A stretch of 64,000 nucleotides of DNA from Bradyrhizobium diazoefficiens (GCF_018129965.1 NZ_JAFCKW010000003.1:124001-188000), one strand, 5' to 3'. Positions 45,537 to 54,236 are shown, counted from the stretch's first letter. Program-made: numbers and translations. The notes: generated by a model from the sequence alone, not told the origin.

Positions 45537-46061
45537 CTATGGCTGCTCCATCCGCGCCCGGAGCGCGTCGGCGTCCGCCTTCGGCAGGGATTTGAGCAGC
45601 GGCTTGATGGTTTCGCCGCCGACGATCTTGCCGTTGCGCATGAACATCCAGTCCGAGATGTCGGCATCCCTAAACGCAGCGAGGTCACCGAACCGCTTGC
45701 CTGGCAGGTTCTTCGGCGTGTCCGCGAAACGCGCTGCGTATTCGCCACTTGGCAGCTTCTTCACCTGGTTCATCCAGATATGCTCGCCGGCAACGGCACC
45801 TGCGGTCGAAAATCGCACCTTGAGAGAGTGCTCTGTCTCCGACCCCTTTGGCGCATCAAAGGAAGCCCAGAAGACGGGCAGGGTCGCGCGTGCGCGAGCG
45901 ATCGCGGCATTCATTTCAGCGTCCTCGTCGGCGACTCCGATGACGCGATCGATCACCTCGATCTTGGGTCCAGGACTCAAGGTCATAATACCGAAGAGAG
46001 CAACTGCCGTTACGCCCGCGGATACGGCCCATTTGATTGGCTGAGAAAGGGGAATAGACAT
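45537..46061 (-). CDS. DUF2314 domain secreted or membrane-anchored protein, upstream paralog
   Basis: A 174-residue paralog of the downstream gene. It has a similar N-terminal hydrophobic helix (WAVSAGVTAVALFGIMTL) and the DUF2314 domain with HIWMNQVKKLPSGEYAA and DISDWMFMR. The last 45 residues are nearly identical to the neighbour ([24 protein letters not shown]), whereas the N-terminal thirds differ. This points to a recent tandem duplication or gene conversion at the 3' end. ATG at 46061 (MSIPLSQPIK) is used. Function unknown. Confidence 0.8.
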   Translation of the reverse strand: MSIPLSQPIKWAVSAGVTAVALFGIMTLSPGPKIEVIDRVIGVADEDAEMNAAIARARATLPVFWASFDAPKGSETEHSLKVRFSTAGAVAGEHIWMNQVKKLPSGEYAARFADTPKNLPGKRFGDLAAFRDADISDWMFMRNGKIVGGETIKPLLKSLPKADADALRARMEQP

Positions 46062-46233
46062 GATCAGTGACTGCGAGACTTGATGACTCAGCCACTGTCG
46101 CACAGTTGTGCCGGCGGATTCAACAACTGAAGGTTAAATGCCCTCAAACCCAGCGCACCGTCTTCGCAGGACGATGCGCTGTCGATCTCTTTTGCTGGCT
46201 TCGTCCCGGCGCTTCCGTCCGGGACACAAAGCT

Positions 46234-47310
46234 TCAAAACACCTTCTTGATCCAGTTGTGCGGATCGTTGGTGCGGCCGTACTGGATGTCGACGAGTTGC
46301 TTGCGCAGGCCCATCGCGACGGGGCCGGCGGCGCCGCCGCTGATGTCGAAATCGCCGCTGACCGAACGGACCTTGCCGATCGGCGAGATCACGGCGGCGG
46401 TGCCGCAGGCGAAGGCTTCCTTCAGCTTGCCGGAGGCCGCGTCCTTGCGCCACTGGTCGAGCGAATAAGGCTCCTCGCGCACGGTCTTGCCGGCATCGCG
46501 GGCCAGCTTGATGATGGAGTCGCGGGTGATGCCGGGCAGGATCGTGCCGAGCGGCGGCGTCGCGAGCGAACCGTCGTCGAACACGAAGAACACGTTCATG
46601 CCGCCGAGTTCCTCGATGTAGCGGCGCTCCAGCGCGTCGAGGAACACGACCTGGTCGCAGCCGTGCTGGATCGCTTCGGCCTGGGCACGCAGGCTCGCCG
46701 CGTAATTGCCGCCGCACTTGACGGCGCCGGTGCCGCCGACCGCCGCGCGCGTATAGTTCTCCGACACCCAGATCGACACAGGCGCGGGGCCGCCCTTGAA
46801 GTAGGAGCCGACCGGCGAGGCGATGACGGCAAAAATGTATTCGGACGACGGCTTCACGCCGAGGAAGGTCTCGCTCGCGATCATGAAGGGCCGCAAATAG
46901 AGGCTGCCCTCGCCGCCCGGCATCCAGGCACGATCGATGCGCACGACCTGCTCGACCGCCTCGATGAAGACGTCTTCGGGGAGTTGCGCCATCGCCATGC
47001 GGTCGGCGGAGTCCTTGAAGCGCCGCGCATTGGCGTCGGGGCGGAACAGGTTCACGCCGCCGTCGTCGCGCTTGTAGGCCTTGAGACCTTCGAAGATTTC
47101 CTGGGCGTAGTGCAGGACCGCGCCGGCCGGATCGAGCTGGAAATTGGCGCGCGCCTCGATCTTCGTCTCGTACCAGCCGCCCTTGGCCTGGTTGTAGCGC
47201 ACGATCGCCATGTGATCGGTGAAGACCCGCCCGAAGCCGGGATCCACCAGCTTGGCGACGCGGTCCTTCTCCGGGGTCGGATGGGATGCGGGCTGGATGT
47301 CGAATGTCAT
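46234..47310 (-). CDS. ilvE: branched-chain amino acid aminotransferase
   Basis: Transaminates valine, leucine and isoleucine with 2-oxoglutarate. It is a fold-type IV PLP enzyme of 358 residues. Family segments are HYAQEIFEGLKAYKR (catalytic-site loop), SLYLRPFMIAS, the PLP lysine in GAVKCGGNYAAS, and ACGTAAVISPIG. ATG at 47310 is chosen because AAGGAC lies six bases upstream; the in-frame ATG at 47316 overlaps that site. It is divergent from the MarR-family regulator with about 345 bases between. Confidence 0.95.
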   Translation of the reverse strand: MTFDIQPASHPTPEKDRVAKLVDPGFGRVFTDHMAIVRYNQAKGGWYETKIEARANFQLDPAGAVLHYAQEIFEGLKAYKRDDGGVNLFRPDANARRFKDSADRMAMAQLPEDVFIEAVEQVVRIDRAWMPGGEGSLYLRPFMIASETFLGVKPSSEYIFAVIASPVGSYFKGGPAPVSIWVSENYTRAAVGGTGAVKCGGNYAASLRAQAEAIQHGCDQVVFLDALERRYIEELGGMNVFFVFDDGSLATPPLGTILPGITRDSIIKLARDAGKTVREEPYSLDQWRKDAASGKLKEAFACGTAAVISPIGKVRSVSGDFDISGGAAGPVAMGLRKQLVDIQYGRTNDPHNWIKKVF

Positions 47311-47593
47311 GCTCATGTCCTTGGCTCCCGCTGCCGGTGACGGCGCTGTTCTGGCGCCTGCCTGGCCTGTTTCGGGCCCGGCTGGCTTGGTGTGGTTTCT
47401 GGCCGGACCAACGCCAGCCTTGTTACGGCCGGTTTCCGTGGCCAGCATGTCGCCGAGGACATGCTTTTGCGGAAGGCGGAAGTCCAGTATGTTTTGCCGA
47501 AATGCCGCTCGACAATCGCACGGTAGATCTGTTTCGGCCGTCGCCGCCTGTCCGGCTCTCTCCGGCCGCCCTGCTTCGATGCCACCCGACGCG

Positions 47594-47627
47594 AAACGAT
47601 CTAAAATTTCGTGCGGGACAATCGTTT
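47594..47627. promoter_or_regulatory. inverted repeat in the ilvE-marR divergent region
   Basis: AAACGAT at 47594-47600 and its complement ATCGTTT at 47621-47627 are 20 bases apart, about 27 bases centre to centre, just upstream of the marR start. Such spacing suits a dimeric regulator. Autoregulation by the MarR protein is inferred. The rest of the 345-base region is GC-rich with no gene. Confidence 0.4.
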
Positions 47628-47655
47628 TGTAACATTGAACCCAAGATACGTCAAT

Positions 47656-48198
47656 ATGCCTGACATAAATTTCGCGACTCCCCCTCAAGACGCTGCCGAG
47701 CCGCGGCCGGCCGCTGGCGATGGAGGCAATTTGCGCTGGGATATCATCGAACTGCTGTTCTTCGCCTATCGCGATTTCGTCGGCGATCCCGACCAGGAGC
47801 TTGAGGCCTTCGGCTTCGGACGGGCCCACCACCGGGTCATGCACTTCGTCCATCGCTATCCCGGCCTGAAGGTCGCCGACCTGCTCGACGTGCTGCGCAT
47901 CACCAAACAGTCGCTCGGCCGGGTGCTGAAGCAGCTGCTGGACGAGGGCTATATCGTGCAGAAGACCGGCGACAATGATCGCCGCCAGCGCCTGCTCTAC
48001 GCCACGCCGAAGGGCGAGGCGCTGGTGCAGAAGCTCGCCGGCCTGCAGACCACGCGGATCACCAGGGCGCTCGCCGAGATGGCTCCGCAGGATGCGGAGA
48101 CCGTGAAGCGCTTCCTGCGTGCGATGATCGACCGCGACGATCCGGACAAGGTGCTGGAGACGATCTTCGCCAACGTCAACCAAGACAGCAAGGAGTGA
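47656..48198 (+). CDS. MarR-family transcriptional regulator (PetP-like)
   Basis: A 180-residue regulator with a MarR winged helix: helices around LLFFAYRDFVGDPD, then FVHRYPGLKVADLLDVLRITKQSLGRVLKQLLDEGYI, and the wing DNDRRQRLLYATPKG. The stop overlaps the ribosome-binding site of the response regulator, indicating one transcript. A MarR-response regulator pair of this kind (PetP-PetR in Rhodobacter capsulatus) lies upstream of cytochrome bc1 genes there; here the bc1 genes are absent and a kinase follows. I mark the PetP link as inference. Confidence 0.85.
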   Translation: MPDINFATPPQDAAEPRPAAGDGGNLRWDIIELLFFAYRDFVGDPDQELEAFGFGRAHHRVMHFVHRYPGLKVADLLDVLRITKQSLGRVLKQLLDEGYIVQKTGDNDRRQRLLYATPKGEALVQKLAGLQTTRITRALAEMAPQDAETVKRFLRAMIDRDDPDKVLETIFANVNQDSKE

Positions 48199-48200
48199 CC

Positions 48201-48926
48201 GTGCCGCTGACCGCCACGCTCGCCCGCACGCCGGTGCAACCGGCCGACGATGCCCCTCATCTGCTGTTGGTCGATGACGACCGCCGCATCCGCGATCTGC
48301 TGTCGCGTTTCCTCGCCGGCGAAGGCTATCGCGTCACCACCGCGGCGAGCGCCGGCGATGCGCGCTCGAAGCTGCTGGGCCTGCATTTCGATCTGCTGAT
48401 CCTCGACGTCATGATGCCCGGCGAGACCGGCTTCGACCTTGCCCGCTTCATCCGGACCTCTTCCTCGGTGCCGATCGTGATGCTGACGGCGCGGCACGAA
48501 GCGGAAAGCCGCATCGAGGGGCTGCAGATCGGCGCCGACGATTACGTGGCAAAGCCGTTCGAGCCGCGCGAGCTTGCGCTGCGCATCAACAACATCCTCA
48601 AGCGCGCCGCGCCGCCGCCGCAAACCGCGGCGGTCGAGAAGATCGCGTTCGGTCCCTACGTCTACCATCTCGAGCGCGGCGAACTGCGCCAGGGCGAGGA
48701 GGTCATCCACCTCACCGACCGCGAGCGCGAGATGCTGCGGATCCTGTCGGAGACGCCGGGCGAGACCATCCCGCGCAGCGCCCTGACCGGCAACGGCAGC
48801 GTCAACGAACGCGCCGTCGACGTGCAGATCAACCGCCTGCGGCGCAAGATCGAGACCGACCCGGCCAATCCCTTGTTCCTCCAGGCGGTGCGCGGCATCG
48901 GCTATCGCCTGGTCGCCTCGCCATAG
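48201..48926 (+). CDS. OmpR/PhoB-family response regulator
   Basis: A 241-residue two-component response regulator. The receiver domain has the acidic pair in LLLVDDDRR, the phosphorylated D69 in LLILDVMMPG, a threonine in MLTARH and the lysine in YVAKPFEPREL. A C-terminal winged-helix DNA-binding domain follows (VIHLTDREREMLRIL, VDVQINRLRRKIE). The GTG at 48201 is favoured over the GTG at 48195, because AAGGAG lies five bases before the former and overlaps the latter. Partner of the following kinase. Confidence 0.92.
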   Translation: MPLTATLARTPVQPADDAPHLLLVDDDRRIRDLLSRFLAGEGYRVTTAASAGDARSKLLGLHFDLLILDVMMPGETGFDLARFIRTSSSVPIVMLTARHEAESRIEGLQIGADDYVAKPFEPRELALRINNILKRAAPPPQTAAVEKIAFGPYVYHLERGELRQGEEVIHLTDREREMLRILSETPGETIPRSALTGNGSVNERAVDVQINRLRRKIETDPANPLFLQAVRGIGYRLVASP

Positions 48927-48948
48927 ACCAATCAATGAAGCGCGACCG

Positions 48949-50337
48949 ATGAGCACGATCGATACCGGCCTGACGCTGCTGAAGAGCGCCGCCGGCCGCG
49001 TCTCGGCGGCCAATGGCTGGATGGGCAACGCGTTCAAGGGCTGGATGCCGACCGGCCTCTATGCCCGCGCGCTGCTGATCATGATCGTACCGATGGTGAT
49101 CCTGCAATCGGTGGTCGCCTTCGTGTTCATGGAGCGGCACTGGAACACGGTGACGCGCCGCCTGTCCGCCGCGGTGGTGCAGGACATCGCCGCGCTGATC
49201 GACGTCTACAAGGGCTATCCGCAGGACAAGGACCGCGACCAGATCCGCCGCATCGCCCAGCAGCGTCTCGGACTCGTGGTCGACTTCCTCCCCGCCGGCG
49301 ACATGCCGCCGCCGGGCCCGAAGCCCTTCTTCTCGCTGCTCGACCAGACGCTGTCGGTGCAGCTCGGCCGCCAGATCGGACGCTCGTTCTGGATCGACAC
49401 CGTGGGCCGCTCCAACCTCGTCGAAATCCGTATCCAGCTCGACGATGCCGTGATGCGCGTGTTCGCGCAGCGCAGCGCCGCCTACGCCTCGAACTCGGAG
49501 ATCTTCCTGTTCTGGATGGTCGGCACGTCCTCGATCCTGCTGATCGTCGCGGTGCTGTTCCTGCGCAACCAGATCAAGCCGATCCTGCGCCTTGCGGATG
49601 CCGCCGAGAGTTTCGGCAAGGGCCGCGAGGCGCCGAACTTCAGGCCGCGCGGCGCGCGCGAGGTGCGGCGTGCGGCGGTCGCCTTCCTCGAAATGAAATC
49701 GCGCATCGAGCGCACCATGGAGCAGCGCACCGCGATGCTCGCCGGCGTCAGCCACGATCTGCGCACCATCCTGACCCGCTTCAAGCTCGAACTGGAGTTG
49801 ATCGGCGACAGCCCCGAGCTCGAAGGCATGCGCAAGGACGTCGACGAGATGTCGATGATGCTGGAGGACTATCTCGCCTTCGCCCGCGGCGATTCCGGCG
49901 AGCAGTCGCAGCCGACCGACATGGCGCAGGCGCTGGAAGAGCTGCGCAGCGACGCCGAACGCCATGGCCATACCGCCACCGTCGCCTTCCACGGCCTGCC
50001 CGTGGTGACGGTGAAGCCGGCCTCGTTCAAGCGCTGCCTCGCCAACCTCGTCACCAACGCCGCGCGCTACGGCAAGGCGATCGCCATCACCGGCCAGCGC
50101 GATCACCGCTATCTCACCGTCACGGTCGACGACGACGGCCCCGGCATTCCAGCGCACCTGCGCGAAGAGGTGTTCAAGCCGTTCCTGCGGCTGGACAACG
50201 CGCGCAACCAGGACGAGGGCGGCACCGGCCTCGGACTTGCCATCGCCCGCGACATCGCCCGCTCGCATGGCGGCGACATCACGCTCGGCGACAGCCCGAT
50301 GGGCGGATTACGGGCAAGCGTGAGGATCCCGGTGTAG
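48949..50337 (+). CDS. sensor histidine kinase (EnvZ-like)
   Basis: A 462-residue inner-membrane kinase. TM1 is at about 40-60 and TM2 at about 184-206, with a periplasmic sensor domain of about 120 residues. A HAMP linker is followed by the H-box GVSHDLRTILTRF (H269 phosphorylated). The ATP-binding domain has DDDGPGIP (G1) and GGTGLGLAIARDIA (G2). It starts 22 bases after the response regulator, so the two form a pair. Stimulus unknown. Confidence 0.92.
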   Translation: MSTIDTGLTLLKSAAGRVSAANGWMGNAFKGWMPTGLYARALLIMIVPMVILQSVVAFVFMERHWNTVTRRLSAAVVQDIAALIDVYKGYPQDKDRDQIRRIAQQRLGLVVDFLPAGDMPPPGPKPFFSLLDQTLSVQLGRQIGRSFWIDTVGRSNLVEIRIQLDDAVMRVFAQRSAAYASNSEIFLFWMVGTSSILLIVAVLFLRNQIKPILRLADAAESFGKGREAPNFRPRGAREVRRAAVAFLEMKSRIERTMEQRTAMLAGVSHDLRTILTRFKLELELIGDSPELEGMRKDVDEMSMMLEDYLAFARGDSGEQSQPTDMAQALEELRSDAERHGHTATVAFHGLPVVTVKPASFKRCLANLVTNAARYGKAIAITGQRDHRYLTVTVDDDGPGIPAHLREEVFKPFLRLDNARNQDEGGTGLGLAIARDIARSHGGDITLGDSPMGGLRASVRIPV

Positions 50338-50345
50338 CGGCGTCT

Positions 50346-50380
50346 GTAGCCCGGATGGAGCGCAGCGCAATCCGGGCTAC
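50346..50380. repeat. GTAGCCCGGAT-type palindromic repeat, family I
   Basis: GTAGCCCGGATGGAGCGC, AGCGCAATCCGGGCTAC forms a compact dyad directly after the kinase stop codon, between convergent genes. Confidence 0.8.
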
Positions 50381-50388
50381 GAGATCAG

Positions 50389-50919
50389 CTACTTCGGCAG
50401 CAGATTCTTCAGCTTGCCCATGTCGCGCACGTTCACCTTGAAGCCGCCAGGCATCACGATGTCGCCGGGCTTCTGCTCCGGCTTGCAGGCCCCGAGCCAC
50501 TTGGCCTCGAGAGTCATGGTGGTGTCGCGGCCCGCGGCGCCGGCAGCGCCGCCTTGCGCATGCGACGAGGTCTTCACCGTATAGGCCGAGTTGAAATCAC
50601 CGGTGATCTCGGCATGCGAGGTCGTGCTGATGCCGGCGACGCTGCACTCGGAATCGCTGACATAGCCGGTCGCGGTCTTCTTGATCTCCTGCTTGGCGCA
50701 GATATCCTTGGCCATCGGGGAGACGTTGTTGTTCATCTCCTTGTCGACGGCCTCGTCGGTGCAATGCTGCATGGTCATCTCGGGCACGGGCGAGCCGGTC
50801 CGGACCATCTTCAATTCCCAGAGACCGGCCTTGCGCACCGGCAGATCGTCCGCACGCGCGGCGCCGGCCGAGAGGACGAGGCAGAGGGCCGAGCCGAGCA
50901 AAGCGAGTTTGCGCGTCAT
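50389..50919 (-). CDS. DUF3617 domain secreted protein
   Basis: A 176-residue exported protein. Residues 1-23 are a signal peptide (ALLGSALCLVLSAGAARA). The mature part has the DUF3617 features: GLWELKMVRTG near the start, four cysteines (QHCTD, DICAKQ, SECSV, GACKPEQ) and a TGDFNSAYTVKTSS strand. The cysteines could form two disulfides in the periplasm. Function unknown. It is followed, on the same strand, by no gene before the repeat. Confidence 0.85.
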   Translation of the reverse strand: MTRKLALLGSALCLVLSAGAARADDLPVRKAGLWELKMVRTGSPVPEMTMQHCTDEAVDKEMNNNVSPMAKDICAKQEIKKTATGYVSDSECSVAGISTTSHAEITGDFNSAYTVKTSSHAQGGAAGAAGRDTTMTLEAKWLGACKPEQKPGDIVMPGGFKVNVRDMGKLKNLLPK

Positions 50920-50964
50920 GTTTCGAAGCTCCCGGCTGAGAGATTGCGGCGCGAGGAAAGCGCT

Positions 50965-51270
50965 TTAGTAGAGCGTGCGGATCGGCTGCTCGGCGGCGCC
51001 ATAGGGCACCCAGCGGCAGGAGAACGAGATATAGCCGCCCTCATAGGCCTGTATCGCCAAGAACTTCGCGACCTTGCCGTAGCGCGCGCAATGATCGACC
51101 GCGACCTGACGCGCATCGACCTGGGTCGCCATCGAATAGGCGATGATGCCGCCGGTATCGTTGCCCTTGAACGGGGGCACGGGAAGAAGATCGGCGTGGG
51201 CCGACTGGCTCGCCATGGTACCCGAGACAACCAGGCCGGCAAGAAGGCCCGCGGCCGCAATGATTCGCAT
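50965..51270 (-). CDS. small secreted protein, unknown
   Basis: A 101-residue exported protein with a signal peptide (IIAAAGLLAGLVVSGTMASQSAHA). The mature domain has two cysteines (DHCARYG and FSCRWVP). ATG at 51270 is used because GGAG sits eight bases before it; the in-frame GTG at 51279 overlaps that site. No family can be named. It lies 45 bases upstream of the DUF3617 gene on the same strand and may be co-transcribed. Confidence 0.65.
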   Translation of the reverse strand: MRIIAAAGLLAGLVVSGTMASQSAHADLLPVPPFKGNDTGGIIAYSMATQVDARQVAVDHCARYGKVAKFLAIQAYEGGYISFSCRWVPYGAAEQPIRTLY

Positions 51271-51452
51271 TCCCGTCACTCCAATTGGTTGGACACAGTT
51301 TACGGCGCCGGGATGGAAGTGAAAAGAACTGAAGCCCTGCCGGCTGCGACGTTATGGTCAACTCTTGGGTAAGTGTTGCCGCGCTGCACTTGACCTGCCC
51401 CGGCCTTCGCGTCACCGTCCAGCCCTCGCAAGACCCAGCTGTCGGATTGCCC

Positions 51453-51914
51453 ATGCGCGCCTCCTCCCTGAAATCGCTCCGCTTTGCCGCCGTGTTCGGC
51501 CTCGTGTTCGGGGCATTGTCGCTCGGCGAGGCCAGGGCCGCCAATCCGCTGGAGCTGAACTTCTGGCTGAGCGGGCCGCGCTACGATGGCGCTGTCGCCG
51601 ATTGCGACAAGGCGCTGCCGACCATCGCCTCCCAGTTCTGGGAAAAGGAAAGCTCGTTCTGGAATTCCTCGTTGAAGATCACCGGCTTCGCCGCCGTTCA
51701 CGAGGTCGCGTTCCGGCCCTGGCAGTCCGATAACATTCCGCGCCGTTACTGCACCGGCGAGGCCATGCTGAATGACGGGAAGGTGCGGAAGGTGCATTTC
51801 TCGATCATCGAGGACGGCAGCTTTGCCGGCTACGGCAATGGTGTCGAATGGTGCGTGGTCGGGGTGGATCGCAACTGGGCCTACAATCCGGCCTGCCGCG
51901 CCGCCAAGCCCTGA
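51453..51914 (+). CDS. small secreted protein, unknown
   Basis: A 153-residue exported protein; residues 1-27 of the frame from 51453 form a signal peptide (FAAVFGLVFGALSLGEARA). The mature protein has cysteines in VADCDKALP, RRYCTGEA, VEWCVVG and NPACRAAKP, giving possible disulfides, and an aromatic WEKESSFWNSS stretch. An earlier ATG at 51354 would only add a polar leader. Family unknown. Confidence 0.65.
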   Translation: MRASSLKSLRFAAVFGLVFGALSLGEARAANPLELNFWLSGPRYDGAVADCDKALPTIASQFWEKESSFWNSSLKITGFAAVHEVAFRPWQSDNIPRRYCTGEAMLNDGKVRKVHFSIIEDGSFAGYGNGVEWCVVGVDRNWAYNPACRAAKP

Positions 51915-52018
51915 TTCGGACCGATCAAGCGGCGAAGCGACCGCCGCTTGAAATTTGTTCTTGAAATGTTCTCATCGCCTGCTAGGCTCGCTGCACAGTC
52001 TAGTTGAGGGGCGTCACC

Positions 52019-52723
52019 ATGTTTCAGTCCAGATTGCACTCCTTCTCCCGCCTGATGATCTCGTTGACGCTGGCGCTCCCCCTTGCGGCCGGGCTGGTCG
52101 CCTTCGCGGGCGGTGCAAAGGCCCAGGACAGGCGGCAGAACGCCCCGGGCGAGTTCGATTTCTATGTGCTGTCGCTGTCGTGGTCGCCCTCGTTCTGCGA
52201 GGAGTCTGCCGAGCGCGGCGGGCGCTCGCAGATCCAGTGCGGCGGACGCCCCTATGCTTTCGTGGTGCATGGGCTGTGGCCGCAATATGAGAACGGCTTC
52301 CCCGAATATTGCCAGCGGCCGTCGCCGCGGCTGAACCGCAACATCGTCTCCACGATGCTCGACCTCATGCCGGCGCCGGGCCTGATCTTCAACGAGTGGG
52401 ACAAGCACGGCACCTGCTCCGGACTCGACGGACGCAACTATTTCGAGACGATCCGCAAGGCGCGCGCCGTGGTGAAGATTCCGGCCGAGTATCTCGACCT
52501 GTCGCAGGCCAAGACGGTGGCGCCGGCCGAGGTGGAGGAAGCCTTCATCAAGGCCAATCCGGGCCTCAGCAATGCAGCCGTCTCGGTTACCTGCAACCGG
52601 ACGCGGCTCTCCGAGGTCCGCATCTGCCTCAGCAAGGATCTTCAGTTCCGCGCCTGCGAGGAGATCGACCGCCGCGCCTGCCGCCGCGACCAGATCACGA
52701 TGCCGCCGATCAGGGGTGGCTGA
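52019..52723 (+). CDS. periplasmic ribonuclease T2 family protein
   Basis: A 234-residue RNase of the T2/RNase I family, degrading RNA in the periplasm. A signal peptide of about 36 residues precedes the mature enzyme. Both conserved active-site segments are intact: CAS I FVVHGLWPQY (H84) and CAS II FNEWDKHGTC (E126, K129, H130), together with paired cysteines. ATG at 52019 is the best start. The gene symbol rna is possible by analogy with E. coli. Confidence 0.9.
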   Translation: MFQSRLHSFSRLMISLTLALPLAAGLVAFAGGAKAQDRRQNAPGEFDFYVLSLSWSPSFCEESAERGGRSQIQCGGRPYAFVVHGLWPQYENGFPEYCQRPSPRLNRNIVSTMLDLMPAPGLIFNEWDKHGTCSGLDGRNYFETIRKARAVVKIPAEYLDLSQAKTVAPAEVEEAFIKANPGLSNAAVSVTCNRTRLSEVRICLSKDLQFRACEEIDRRACRRDQITMPPIRGG

Positions 52724-52736
52724 GGGCAGTCCAAGC

Positions 52737-52820
52737 CGTCATGCCCGGGCTTGTCCCAGGCATACGCGTGCTTCGTGCCCTGTGATGGCGTGGATGGCCG
52801 GGACAAGCCCGGCCATGACG
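52737..52820. repeat. family A palindromic repeat
   Basis: CGTCATGCCCGGGCTTGTCCC at the left and GGGACAAGCCCGGCCATGACG at the right form a large dyad between the ribonuclease and rlmJ, the best-preserved copy in the window. Confidence 0.87.
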
Positions 52821-52866
52821 GGTAGAACATGCTGCGCATCTTCTCTCATGAGCCGCAGATCTTCCC

Positions 52867-53727
52867 ATGAACTACCGTCACGCCTTCCACGCCGGCAACT
52901 TCGCCGATGTCATCAAGCACATCGCGCTTGCGCGCATCATGACCTATCTGCAGGACAAGCCGGGGGCGTTCCGCGTCATCGACACCCATGCCGGCGCCGG
53001 CCTCTATGATCTCGACAGCGACGAGGCGCGCCGCGGCGGTGAGTGGCTGACGGGCATTGCGCGGCTGATGCAGGCGCGGCTGTCGAACGACACCATCGCG
53101 CTGATCAAGCCCTATCTCGACATCGTCCGCGCCTACAATCCGAAGGCGGAGCTCAAGGCCTATCCGGGCTCGCCGCTGATCGCGCGCGGCCTGCTGCGGC
53201 CGCAGGACCGCCTGCTCCTCTGCGAACTGGAGCCGAAGGCCCGCAAGGCGCTGATCGGCGTGCTGCGCCGCGACGAACAGGCCCGCGTGGTCGATCTCGA
53301 CGGCTGGATGGCGCTCCCCGCTTTCGTGCCGCCGAAGGAACGGCGCGGAGTCGTTCTGATCGATCCGCCCTATGAGGCAAAGGACGAGTTCGAGAAGCTC
53401 GGCGAAGCCTTCTCGGCGGCTTACGCAAAATGGCCAACCGGGATCTATGTGATCTGGTATCCCGCCAAGAGCCGGCGCGCGACCGACGCGCTCGCGCAGC
53501 ACGTGGCGCGGCTCGCAGCCGCAGCAAAGCCACCGGGAAAATGTCTACGCCTCGAGTTCAGTGTCGCGCCGCAACTCGACGGCGCCGCCCTCACCTCCGC
53601 CGGCCTGCTGATCGTGAATCCGCCCTACACGTTGCAAGGCGAGCTGAAAACCATCCTGCCCGAGCTGGAAATGCCGCTCGGCCAGGGCGGAGCTGCCAGA
53701 TTCCGATTAGAAGTGCCGAGGCCGTAA
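52867..53727 (+). CDS. rlmJ: 23S rRNA (adenine-2030-N6)-methyltransferase
   Basis: Methylates A2030 of 23S rRNA. The 286 residues begin with the family hallmark MNYRHAFHAGNFADVIKH. The SAM region is IDTHAGAGLYDL and the catalytic NPPY-type motif reads IDPPYEAKDEF. The C-terminal half shows LRLEFSV and LLIVNPPYTL. It is apparently monocistronic, with a family A repeat upstream. Confidence 0.93.
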   Translation: MNYRHAFHAGNFADVIKHIALARIMTYLQDKPGAFRVIDTHAGAGLYDLDSDEARRGGEWLTGIARLMQARLSNDTIALIKPYLDIVRAYNPKAELKAYPGSPLIARGLLRPQDRLLLCELEPKARKALIGVLRRDEQARVVDLDGWMALPAFVPPKERRGVVLIDPPYEAKDEFEKLGEAFSAAYAKWPTGIYVIWYPAKSRRATDALAQHVARLAAAAKPPGKCLRLEFSVAPQLDGAALTSAGLLIVNPPYTLQGELKTILPELEMPLGQGGAARFRLEVPRP

Positions 53728-53927
53728 CACTCCGGCATTCTTGGGAAAAATATGCAGTAGCGGTAGTCAATCTGCAGAGAACCGTATTATGCTGTTTCTG
53801 TGACTGGCTTTACGTTCCGCTTCCGCGAATGGTTGCGGCGGAGTGAAGGCCTAAGAAAGATCCAGCCGGACCGACCAGGTCCGTCCAAGGATGGCCAGCT
53901 CTCCCGGGCTCCGTAAGGCCCGGTCAT

Positions 53928-53960
53928 GTCGCGACGCGCGTCTGCGTCGCGACGGAGGAG
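53928..53960 (+). promoter_or_regulatory. leader hairpin next to the ribosome-binding site of the cold-shock gene
   Basis: GTCGCGACGC, GCGTCT, GCGTCGCGAC is a perfect ten-base stem at 53928-53953. GGAGGAG, the first Shine-Dalgarno-like sequence, follows immediately at 53954-53960. The structure would sit against that site. A temperature-sensitive role is possible but inferred. Confidence 0.4.
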
Positions 53961-53980
53961 CAATGAGGGGGAGTTTCCCG

Positions 53981-54196
53981 ATGGCCATGACGGGAACGGT
54001 TAAGTTTTTCAACGGCGAGCGCGGTTATGGGTTCATTAAACCGGACGACGGTGGTCGCGACGTTTTCGTACATATTACTGCTGTCGAGCGGGCGGGGTTG
54101 AAAGACCTTGCCGAGGGACAGCGCATTACTTTCGAAGTCGAACCGGACAAGAAGGGTAAGGGACCGAAGGCGGTGAATCTCGTCATCCTTTCCTAG
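53981..54196 (+). CDS. cold-shock domain protein (CspA family)
   Basis: A 71-residue RNA chaperone with one OB-fold cold-shock domain. RNP1 is GYGFIKP and RNP2 is DVFVHITAV, both complete. Start choice: the ATG at 53981 has GGGGGAG seven bases upstream and begins MAMTGTVKFF; the alternative ATG at 53963 has GGAGGAG but only two bases of spacing and would add six residues. A hairpin precedes this region. A gene name such as cspA is likely but the genome will hold several paralogs. Confidence 0.93.
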   Translation: MAMTGTVKFFNGERGYGFIKPDDGGRDVFVHITAVERAGLKDLAEGQRITFEVEPDKKGKGPKAVNLVILS

Positions 54197-54236
54197 CGGG
54201 CCTGACGCATTACATACGACGCACAACGCCTGACGC

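Noticed and set aside
46138..47340. Long open frame antisense to ilvE
   Set aside because: Shadow of a confirmed gene, with no domain.
48829..50268. Open frame antisense to the histidine kinase
   Set aside because: Antisense shadow of a kinase with complete motifs; no own evidence.
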